Made by a program: the position numbers and the translations under genes. Shown one piece after another: positions 14,401 through 26,400 of a stretch of DNA of 64,000 nucleotides. The stretch is from Onchidella celtica (Eukaryota > Mollusca > Gastropoda > Systellommatophora > Onchidiidae). The notes below the pieces were generated by a model that had not been told where the DNA came from, ran no database searches, and saw nothing but the letters and a program-made list of their open reading frames with translations. The stretch covers positions 56,449,821-56,513,820 of the forward strand of contig OZ007570.1 in NCBI GenBank assembly GCA_963931925.1, in the 5' to 3' direction. Numbering within the stretch: the first letter of the stretch is position 1; every line of letters starts with the position of its first letter.

Positions 14401-17400
14401 GACTGTATAGTTTACTGCAAAAGGGAACTCTAATGCAGCTTTTAAATTTTTTTCTTTCCTTCTTTTTCTCTATAAATTCTCTCTAATCTAGGAAACAGAC
14501 GGGTGCAGGATTTGCTATTTATACGGGATTAATACGATACAAACAACAATAACAACAGCAACTTGACATGAAATAATCCACAAATAACTTGCTTTTCATC
14601 TCGTTTTAAGACAAACAGGAATGTAAATGAAAATACGCAAAGGACAACAGGGTTCACAAGGTATGCTCTTGACAATCTTGCTCATGAGTTTATATGAAAT
14701 CGCGAACCTGCCAAGAGGGAGAGACGATAGTTGAAGTGGGAACAGAATCGTGAAGATAGGTATCCCAAACCAAAATTTTTTAACTCATGCTAGCCTCTTT
14801 TAAACTAGATATTTGAAACAGAAAAAAAAAAACGATATAAAATTTGTCCATGTAGCTAAAAAAAATTTAAAAGTTATGAATTTTCAAAGTATTTTTGGAC
14901 TTCTTTTTTTCAAGGTAAGTCGCTGAAATGACGGGAAGGTCATTTCAGAGTAGCAGTGTGTTATAATTTGGACCCTTAATTCTTAATCCTGGATATAATT
15001 AACTCTATATTATATGCAGATGCCATGGTATTTATGTGAAAGGCCTGTGCTCTGTGTTTTTGGTATAATGGTAGGTCAAACATGGAGCTTCAAAACAAAT
15101 TTACCTTAAATTTTTGTGCAAAATCGCCCACCAGGCATACTTTGGCATCAGATTATATAAAATATGGAAGTCTGATGATCTGTTTAGAGTCTACTGTTCT
15201 ACTGTTTAGAGCATAACTCATACTAACAGAGAATATGCTCAATTTTTTTTAGGAACAATACTGAGGAACTTTTCTGCGTATGGGTCTCTGAATTCGGCCG
15301 ATGTCGTGCTTTCAGCGAAAATCTTGAAAAGGGCAAATTGACCCCAAATTTTTTTTCTTCTACAAAATGTCCAAAATTGATTGAAATACATGGTAGACTA
15401 CAGACAAGCATGTCCCACTCTATTTATGCCACTGGTTACTGCAATTGATCAATAAGATCGTTGGCTATAGGATAGAAATGATGTACCATACTTATACAAC
15501 TAGCAGTACTCGATTTAGATCTAGTAGCATGAAGGGATTCCATGTCTATATAAATGTCGACCAATCAGTGAACATCATTTATTGTAGACTTCGTCATTTC
15601 CGATCCCGAAATAGATTTCATCAATGAAATGCAGCTTACAAAGTGAAAGGAGACGCCACTGTCCCCAATCAAAAAAAAAATTGGGGCAAACTAACACCAG
15701 TTTAAAACTAGCTGCATAAAAGCAGTATTTATCGAAAGTACGGTCCAAACCCATGAATTCAATTGAATTTGTTGATAAACCACAATGAAATCTATCACTT
15801 CGAACAATAAGAGGGTGAAACAGTTGCTGGTGTGTGTGAGTCGAGAGGCACGGGTCAACCGACTCGGGCCGACTGAATTCCTACACTTCGCGGAAACTCT
15901 GGTTGGGGGTCACCCTATTCAAAAGCACGGCGCACCGCGGCACATGAACCAATCAGCGTGATTTTTACAAACTATATTAAGCGGAAATGACGCTCTTATC
16001 AACCATGTTAAACTCGACCAGATGCGGTGCTATTTTGGGAGAAATATACACAACGGAGATTTACCGATCAGTTGCGACCCTCCGAAAATACAGTGGGGAA
16101 AAAAACAAGCACGATTATTTCAGCATGAAGCCCACCTTGATTGTTATTGCCCCCACTGTTCATGCCCTGCTGGTTGCCTGCGTTGTTTGCCATGGAGCCC
16201 AAACTGGCCAATGCTGCTAGGAGAGCTGCCGCGAAATCAAACAATTGACTGTATAGTTTACTGCAAAAGGGAACTCTAATGCAGCTTTTAAATTTTTTTC
16301 TTTCCTTCTTTTTCTCTATAAATTCTCTCTAATCTAGGAAACAGACGGGTGCAGGATTTGCTATTTATACGGGATTAATACGATACAAACAACAATAACA
16401 ACAGCAACTTGACATGAAATAATCCACAAATAACTTGCTTTTCATCTCGTTTTAAGACAAACAGGAATGTAAATGAAAATACGCAAAGGACAACAGGGTT
16501 CACAAGGTATGCTCTTGACAATCTTGCTCATGAGTTTATATGAAATCGCGAACCTGCCAAGAGGGAGAGACGATAGTTGAAGTGGGAACAGAATCGTGAA
16601 GATAGGTATCCCAAACCAAAATTTTTTAACTCATGCTAGCCTCTTTTAAACTAGATATTTGAAACAGAAAAAAAAAACGATATAAAATTTGTCCATGTAG
16701 CTAAAAAAAATTTAAAAGTTATGAATTTTCAAAGTATTTTTGGACTTCTTTTTTTCAAGGTAAGTCGCTGAAATGACGGGAAGGTCATTTCAGAGTAGCA
16801 GTGTGTTATAATTTGGACCCTTAATTCTTAATCCTGGATATAATTAACTCTATATTATATGCAGATGCCATGGTATTTATGTGAAAGGCCTGTGCTCTGT
16901 GTTTTTGGTATAATGGTAGGTCAAACATGGAGCTTCAAAACAAATTTACCTTAAATTTTTGTGCAAAATCGCCCACCAGGCATACTTTGGCATCAGATTA
17001 TATAAAATATGGAAGTCTGATGATCTGTTTAGAGTCTACTGTTCTACTGTTTAGAGCATAACTCATACTAACAGAGAATATGCTCAATTTTTTTTAGGAA
17101 CAATACTGAGGAACTTTTCTGCGTATGGGTCTCTGAATTCGGCCGATGTCGTGCTTTCAGCGAAAATCTTGAAAAGGGCAAATTGACCCCAAATTTTTTT
17201 TCTTCTACAAAATGTCCAAAATTGATTGAAATACATGGTAGACTACAGACAAGCATGTCCCACTCTATTTATGCCACTGGTTACTGCAATTGATCAATAA
17301 GATCGTTGGCTATAGGATAGAAATGATGTACCATACTTATACAACTAGCAGTACTCGATTTAGATCTAGTAGCATGAAGGGATTCCATGTCTATATAAAT

Positions 17401-20400
17401 GTCGACCAATCAGTGAACATCATTTATTGTAGACTTCGTCATTTCCGATCCCGAAATAGATTTCATCAATGAAATGCAGCTTACAAAGTGAAAGGAGACG
17501 CCACTGTCCCCAATCAAAAAAAAAATTGGGGCAAACTAACACCAGTTTAAAACTAGCTGCATAAAAGCAGTATTTATCGAAAGTACGGTCCAAACCCATG
17601 AATTCAATTGAATTTGTTGATAAACCACAATGAAATCTATCACTTCGAACAATAAGAGGGTGAAACAGTTGCTGGTGTGTGTGAGTCGAGAGGCACGGGT
17701 CAACCGACTCGGGCCGACTGAATTCCTACACTTCGCGGAAACTCTGGTTGGGGGTCACCCTATTCAAAAGCACGGCGCACCGCGGCACATGAACCAATCA
17801 GCGTGATTTTTACAAACTATATTAAGCGGAAATGACGCTCTTATCAACCATGTTAAACTCGACCAGATGCGGTGCTATTTTGGGAGAAATATACACAACG
17901 GAGATTTACCGATCAGTTGCGACCCTCCGACTAAAGCAGAGATTAATGATGCCATAAAGCAGTTAAATCGAGACAAGGCAGCTGGACCAGACCAGATCCC
18001 ACCAGAGGCGCTGAAGGCAGATGCTGCTGGGGCTGCAGAGGGTCTGCACTCACTATTCTCGAGGATTTGGATCGGAGGCAAGTTTCCAAAGGACTGGAAG
18101 GAAGGACACCTCGTGAAGCTTCCAAAAAAAGGGGACCTCAGCAATTGTAGTAACTACAGAGGAATCACACTTCTCTCCATCCCAGGAAAGGTTTTCAATC
18201 GGATTATTCTCAAGCGAATACAGAATGCAACAGACCCAAAACTTCGTGAGGAGCAAGCTGGTTTCAGGAGTAATCGATCAACCACCGACCAGATCGCCAC
18301 GCTGAGAATTATAGTAGAGCAGTCGCTAGAGTGGAACTCCCAACTGATAGTGAACTTCCTTGACTACGAGAAGGCCTTTGATAGCATCGATAGAGAAACG
18401 CTGTGGAGAATATTGAGACATTATGGAATCCCAGAGAAGATGGTGAATCTTATCAAGAGCATGTACGAGGGGACAAGTTGCAGAGTTGTACACGATGGTG
18501 AGCTTACTGACAGCTTTGATATCAAGACTGGTGTTAGGCAGGGTTGTTTGCTGTCCCCATTTCTGTTTATTCTGGTGATTGATTGGCTTATGAAAGAAAC
18601 CACCAATGGAGGAAGAAATGGCATACAATGGACCCCATGGACACAGCTGGACGATCTAGATTTTGCAGATGACTTGGCAGTATTGTCGCACACACACGAC
18701 CAGATGCAAGCAAAGACTACAGCTCTAAACAAAATTTCAGAATCTATCGGATTGAGGATACATCCTGCGAAGTCGAAGGTCCTAAAAATTGTTGCACCCC
18801 CAAGCGAACAAGTCAAAGTAGGAGATCAACTACTGGAAGATGTAGAGTCCTTCTGCTATCTTGGTAGTATCATTGACAATAAGGGAGGAACAGAGGCAGA
18901 AGTCAAAGCACGAATTGGAAAGGCACAGGCAGCTTTCACGTCCTTAAGCAAGATTTGGAGAACCAAGGATATATCTCTAAAAACAAAGCTGAGGATATTC
19001 AACTCGAACGTGAAGTCAGTCCTGTTGTATGGATGTGAGACTTGGAATGCGTCCCAGGCCTGCATAAAGAGAATCCAAGTTTTCATCAACAGATGTTTGA
19101 GGAAGCTACTTAAGATCAGATGGACAGACAAGGTCAGCAATGAAATTGTTTGGAAAAGAACAAGACAGAGCCCAGTCAGAGAGGAAATTGGTAGGAGGCG
19201 ATGGAGATGGATCGGCCACACTCTCAGGAGGCCAGGAAACAGCATCGCGAAGAAGGTATTGGATTGGAATCCCCAGGGCAAGAGATCAAGAGGAAGGCCG
19301 CGCGGAACGTGGAGAAGAGCCAGAGAAAATGATGTGCAACGAAGCGGAAAGACTTGGAATAATGTAAAGAGGCTGGCCCATGATAGAGAGGGATGGAAAG
19401 TGTTTGTTGGTGGCCTATACCCTGATCCAGGGTGAGAAAGGCAATGATGATGATACACAACGGAAAATTCCCTATTTTTCACCTATGTTTTTTATTTGAA
19501 ATCGGCGTGGAACCCAAGCTATTTTTATACCAAAACAAAGCTTGTCCAATGACCTTTCTAACCATACCAATCGTCAAGCCATAGATAGACATGCTGCGAT
19601 GCGCCAGAGCAAAATGCCAACAGTATCCCTCGAGGGTGCGACTCGGCCAACGTAAACTTGGGATTTTCATGCAAACGACGGGTTTTTATGAACTTTATAC
19701 CAACCAAATAACGCAAAATAATAGTAATCAATTAGTAAGACATCACACAGCAGAATACAAGCTTTAATTTGATATGTAGATCTTTGTGATCCTATTAGAG
19801 TTATGACCATGTGAAAACACTCGAATTTCAAGGACGAGCGACATTTTTCGCATGCCCGAGGCGGGCGGTTTGGGATACCTACACTTCATGGAACTTACTC
19901 CTGAACAATTCTTTTTTTTAAAAATCATGGGTTTAAACATTCATATAATTATCACTTTTAATAAATGTAAGACTGAACATATCTCCTCATATGCTGAGAG
20001 GGCCATTTCAGGGTTAGAGTGTGTCACCTGAGTCTCATGAAAAATGTCCCTTTATGTATTAGTCACAACTGCATGCCAAACTATGTAATGAGAGATCCCA
20101 TGAAAAAGAAAAAACTTCAGCATACTATATAGCTAGCATAAATTTGGGCTCACAGCGTTTTTTTTTTTCCTTTCTAAAACTAATTCTTCAAAAGAAAAAC
20201 CTTGGTGACTTAAGAGCCTAAAGAAAGGAAAAATGCCGTTTCAAATATGGTACATTAACCCTTTCCCTGACGTACAACACACCGCATTGCGCGCTTCCAT
20301 AGGAGCAGCCAGAACAATGCAGCCTGCATTGTGACATTGTACAGGTATTCCTTGACCACTGTTTTGGAAGTAACATCCCGTGACACTGAACCTTAAAAAT

Positions 20401-23400
20401 GAATTCTTGGTAAAGCTTCCTTTGTCCTAGCGTTCCAGCAATATGACGTGTGCGGTAAGTGTATGGTTTGGACACTTGTGTCGTATGGCGATCTTTGTTT
20501 ACAAATGCACAGTACATTATGGCTTGTAAACCCACGAGGTGCTCCCTCCAAGAGTGGAATGCTGGCCCGCAGGGAAAGAGTTAATAATGCCAATTTTCTT
20601 GCAAAGACATGGATGAAAGAGAACACTTTCACCTCCTCTAATACTCTTTTCAACAATGTCCATTTTAAACTTTAGAAATCAAACACGTCCAAATTACAAC
20701 AAATCTGATAGCTCATATTAACTACACATAATGAAAAGCAAATAAAAACCTTACCTACATTGAAAGTAAATTAAATACCAAAATTTGAATAAAAGGACAT
20801 GCATCTTCTACTTATTACAAGTCTCTCCATGTGGCTGAAATTTTAGTACAAAATTGGATGGTGCTACAACAACTTCATGCCTCTTTCTAAGTGGAAAAAT
20901 ACAACAGAAGTAGTTCAGGACCTCAGATAAAAGTTCAATATAGCCAATTTCCAGCCTGAAGTCAAAATATACTGGTGCAGCATATCAAGTCAAATAAAAT
21001 AAAAAAAATACACATGAAAAGAGGAAGGATGGTGATTGTTATGATACAGTAAACAAAGCAAAACAAAGAAACAACATGTACACATGACAACTATGAAAAC
21101 TGGGCAATCTAGATCTCCTCGAGGACCAAACCCTGTAGTGTAATCCATCCTAACCAGGCAATTATTATAAAGAACGCTGCCACTGTATAAATGGATATTC
21201 AGTCTCTACTTTAATGCTTGTCAGTTTACCAAATTTCAGGGGTATTTTAAGATCATTTTTGAACTTCCAACTGCTTTAAGTCAACCAGACACATGAGCTC
21301 AGATACCATATGAAAGACCAGACTATTTTATATAGGAAAAAAAAAAATCACAAACGTGAAACCACAACAACAAAGTTTTCTTCCCATAAATACTTTGAGT
21401 GCCTACACAGAACTGGCCAAATAATCCACCCCAAAAAACTATCACCACATCAAACCAATGTCACAGGTTGACCGCATGCCACTATACATTGCACAACATA
21501 CTGATAGTTCATTTCTGCTGTTCCTGTCAAAACTACAGCCCATGGCTAGATCTACTAAACCCAATGGGCTTTATCAAGAGAAATTTGCTGATAGCTCTGC
21601 CATCAATTTATGAAAAAGCTATAAATCTGAACTGGGTCCAAAATTACCCGCAGACTGTTTTACATTCTATAAAAGCATCTTTATCTTGCATAAATTCCTA
21701 ATCCTATGGTTGTGATGAAAAGAAAAAAAAACAACAACAACCGTGTTTCACATTGGTCAAATGACTATCATAGCTACTACATGACTGTTTATTAGTTTTT
21801 TTCTAACATCATGTTAGATTTATGGCTTTCTTGCTGACAACAGAGCTCCAAATTTCACTGAACAGAATGCACTTGGTTCCTTCCTCCCCTTTCCTTTTAT
21901 AATAATGACAAAATATAGCCTTGTGATTGTCCACTACTTTCTTATAATTAACACCAAAATAGATTTACCTGGATTATTTCCAGCTGCTGCTGCTGCAGCA
22001 GCAATCAACTGCTGCATATTCAGTCCCATGCCACCTGTAGGAAAAAAGAGAATTATCCACTTTGTCCAAGCCAAGATCAGCACAGAGATGGTGTCATCCT
22101 CACCAACAAGTTCAACTTTCTGCACATCCTTGTCAAGAACTCTGACTTTGTGCCATTTTTCCACCATATTACTCATATACAACTAATTAGAAAAAGATTA
22201 AATCATTTTTGTGAAGCTACATGTCTAAACTAATTGCAAATAAATTTACTAAAGAATGTTATTTTCTTTCATTACAATGTTTGTCAGCTGTTAGAAAATA
22301 AAAACACAGAAAATGGTCTAATATTATCACTGTTTCTGAACTTGAAAGCCCTTGCAAGGGCAAAGAAGAAATCAGTCACAAATAATACCTATCAAAAAGA
22401 ACCTCACCTCCTTGTTGGTTATTGAAATTCCCCATATTTCCTGTAGCGACCTGCTGCAACAACTGCTGTAAAATAAATAATCCGTTTTCTGAATCAGCGA
22501 AGTATATCAGTACAAGTAATTCTGCTGTTTTTGCTCTGATCTGAAGGTTGTTTTTTTTAAATCAAGAACTTACTCTTTAGGTTCTGAGGAATTTATAGCA
22601 TCAGATTTAGCTGCATCTCCTTGGGAAGGGAAGATCTATAATGTGTATCCACGAACGTCAAAATTTAGTAACAAGCTGTTGTCTCAATTTGGCTCCAGTA
22701 AAAAAAAAAAACGTACAACTTCCCAGTATCTACTGCAATGAATATTAAAATGAACAATTTTATTGCTGAGACTAGCTTTAATTCTTTTTCCCTATAAGGC
22801 TCTGTTTCCTCTGAATAAAAAAAAATCATGATCACCAAAACTGTATCATCTTTAGATCATATCTCATAAACATATGGGATAATATCAGAAGTATGTAAAC
22901 ATGTAGCAATTATGTCAAGGTGAAGAAAAACTAAAAACTTACTGCAAGGTACTGAGGCCCTAGTGCACCAAAGCCTGTGTTCCACATATTTTGATTCATT
23001 TGTTGGGCTTTGCGTTGTTCCTTCTCCCGCTGAGTGTCAGCAAATTTTACTACCAGGGGAGATGAACAGCCCTGAACGAAGAGATGTGAGTTGTTTGCAA
23101 CAAGTTTGATTTAGACCAAAAAAAAAAAAGGTATCACATTATATTGTCAGTGCAAATGGCAAATTTTTAATGAATTTTTTTTTTGTTTACATCTTTGGAT
23201 ATGGAGACAGTTCTAGACGTCAAATGTAGTGTAGACACCAAGACCAGCCTTCTAATTCCATGTATGGTGAAGTGCAACCCCCTATTGAAACACCCAATCA
23301 AAAGAGTTCTTGAAGAAATTGAGATCTGATATGACAGTTAACTGGTAACTCTGCACAGTGAGATATGAAAATGTAACTGCAGTGAAATTCAGTGACTGTT

Positions 23401-26400
23401 TAAGTGTGACAGGAAAGACATAATGGCGCTGAACTAAAATCAACTAACTGCAACTGTGTATGAATAAGTTATGGACACAGGACAAGCACAAATGACAGAG
23501 TATTTACAATGTAAGTGAAATGAAGTCTCTGCTACAAGTAGTGACAAATAAATTAACATCTTGATATAGGAAACAAAACTGATGGCCTTACCTCCATTGT
23601 TTGGGAATGATGCATGCTCTTGATAGCATTTTGTGCACACTGCCTTGTGCCAAATGTGACAAATGCACATCCTGAAAAAGAAGGGGGAGAAAAAAAGGGG
23701 GTAAAAAAATTAGGGCCATTCAACACACAGATTCAGTTATCTGAGCTACGACATAGGCTGAGTTTTATAATTTTACATATGAGCTTCACAATTACCTTAA
23801 AAAATATCCAATGACTTTTTTTTTTTTTTCATGAATTTCTTTACGAAGGCATCAACTTTTCATCACAAAGACAACAATGTACATGATCATCTAACCATCT
23901 TGTACTTACCTTTGCTAGTGGTTCCTGTATGATCCCTTAGAACAGTACATTCTTCTATCGTTCCAAATGGAGCAAACATCATTCTTACATCATTCTCATT
24001 ATATTTTTTGGACAGCATACCAACAAACAGCTTCCTGTCTTCTGCTATAAAGTGACAAAAAAGATATCGTCAAAGGCATAAATTACTGACCACAATAATT
24101 TTAACTTCTTTTTGCCATCTTACAGCATATTATTTTTGGGAAATGCTTTCACATTTACTTCCAACTCCTCACTAAACTTATAAATATAACATTCACCCCC
24201 TTAATCCCCTTTGTATACTGCACAGATATAGAATAATCTAAACGCGTATCGCTTCATGTAATAAAATAGACACACAAGCACTTTTTCCTGACCTGTTCAA
24301 GTAAAAATACCATGACCTTAAAAAAACAAGTTTGTGTGTAAGGTGGTGGAGGTATGGGGAGGAAGAACAATTTTGCTTACCATACGCTCCACTTTTTTTC
24401 TCACTGTCGGCTGGCTTCATCTGAATTGGATGGTGCATCTGAGGAAATGATATGAAAAAAAGTCAGAAATGAATTGCAGTCATCTATCAATTAGTTAACA
24501 GTGCAAACAATATAAATAAAAAGTGTTTCGTCTATTGGGGTAAAAATTAAAATTTATCACACATTGAGACTGTATCTAGACTCAGGGAGATCTTTAAACA
24601 GAACCAGATTTTACACCAGCACTGCCACAAAAGTTAAAATTTACACTACTCCCTCTCCATAAAAGTATATCATGACATGAAATTTACTATCATTTAATGA
24701 TTAGACCTGTAAGTGATCCCTAACAAAATTGAACTTTTTTGTCATTCACGATATCCCTCCCATGTGTTTCGCGCTATGCCCTCTTGCATGTGGTCAAATC
24801 GTCCTTTCCGGTATTCGCAATTTTAGTATCTCAAATCAGCTTCCGACAAAATCATTTTAAGCTGTGTCAGAGACCCGTTGGTCGGAATTTCAGGTCGGAA
24901 AATTGATTTGCAGTCAGATTGTGAGAATTCCCACGATCACTGGAAAACCTTACAGGTCTAAATGATCAAGGCAAAAAACAAGAATAAGAAACCTGCTTTC
25001 AGAAAATGCCATAAAACTGAATAGTAAATATGTATGGTTTCTTACTGTTGGTAATGTTTTAACATTGTGTAAAGCATTCTGGGCATCTAGTGCAGCTTTA
25101 CGGGTGAAGAATGTTACGAAGCAGCATCCTGAAATCAAAACAAAAGGGTCAGCTTAGGTGCAGTTCAAATGCAAGCAAATACATGAAACTCCTCTGCGAT
25201 GTCACACTTTCTACTTCAGCTTTCTTACATATACATCACATAATATGGCATAAAGCAATGGTTATGATGCAAAATTATAAAGGTACAGGTGCAATACATT
25301 ATTTCATGGTTGGGAATGGATGGCAAAATAAAAATTATCATCTTCAGTGCTTCACTATCTTCAACAATCTTAAAAATCGAATGTCTTTGTCTCTTCCACC
25401 AATGTTACCCCATAATTAAAAGAGAAGTACTGCTGGAAGAAGTGCTGTTTTGTTTCAGCAGTATGATACTTCCATGAACAGTTGTTAGGAGGTAGCAATG
25501 CTAACAAATTAATTGCTGCGATTCATTTGACATCACTCCTCACACTAATGCCTCTGTTACATCCTTTCAGTCAGGACATACTGGTATGTCATATAGTTAA
25601 AGTGTGGCTCATCCATCAAATCCTAATATTTGCACTCACTACAGTCTCAAGCATCAACCTGAAAAGGCATGTCCTTTAATTAAATTGGAAAATTTCAGTC
25701 CTCAATGAATTATGATTCTGAACTTCAGTTTGAGCCAAGGCAGTTGCATCAATATGTGTGAATAAGTCAATGCTGAAATTTGTTTTAAAAGCACTGAATA
25801 ACTTGAATGACTGCCACAATATGTTTTTACTAAAACTAAAAGCGAGAGGATTACCTTTGCTTTGGCCAGTTATTTTATCCCTCAAGATGTTCATGCTGTG
25901 AATGGGTCCAAACTCCTCAAACATGGTCTTCAGATCATTTTCATCCCAATTGCGAGGAATCTGCCCCACGAACATCTTAATGGCATCTGGATCCGGCTCT
26001 GTCTGTTGGGAGTTCATGGTTCTGAAACACAAACAGAAATAAAAAGAACAAATAAATTTTTCAAAATGACAGCAAAGATTTCAAGGGAAGGCAATTTCTG
26101 GTTGAAATACATTATAAAAGCTTTAACCCTCACCCTGCGCGGGGCGGCAATAGTCGGTATTGACTTGCAAGCGCTCACGCCGTACGGGCGGCAAAAGTCG
26201 CCCAGGTCAAGCTGACCGCGCCACGCACAAGCCCTATTTTTAGGCATCGGGTCACTGACCTTTTTGAGACGTAACCACCGTGTTATTGTTCACTGTATCT
26301 GTTCTAAATCAAACGCATTGTGACATGGACATGTTAACCAGTGAACCACTGGTCGGAATCACAAAGACTAAGCTTTCAAAGGCTCTCCCCACACTTTCAA

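Larger units (their letters stand above)
14759..19879. mobile_element. TA-flanked inverted-repeat DNA element, interrupted by a LINE and a tandem duplication
   Basis: The left end reads GGTATCCCAAACC just after TA (14757-14758). The right end reads GGTTTGGGATACC (19867-19879) just before TA. The 13-bp ends are perfect inverted repeats. Removing the LINE with its extra target copy (about 1.56 kb) and one duplication unit leaves about 1.7 kb. The left end occurs again at 16604 in unit 2. TA target duplication fits Tc1/mariner-type or similar non-autonomous elements; no transposase is seen. Confidence 0.6.
16226..21968 (-). other. CELF intron (5.7 kb) with the LINE and a second TTAA element
   Basis: The intron upstream of the duplicated exon in gene order. 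It holds most of duplication unit 2, the LINE, the right end of the TA-flanked element and the TTAA element at 20259-20580. The rest is AT-rich with no recognised content. Confidence 0.7.

Noticed and set aside
17867-17902. First dozen residues of the LINE frame (MRCYFGRN...) as true LINE protein
   Set aside because: They lie in and before the 12-bp target duplication and so are host intron sequence.
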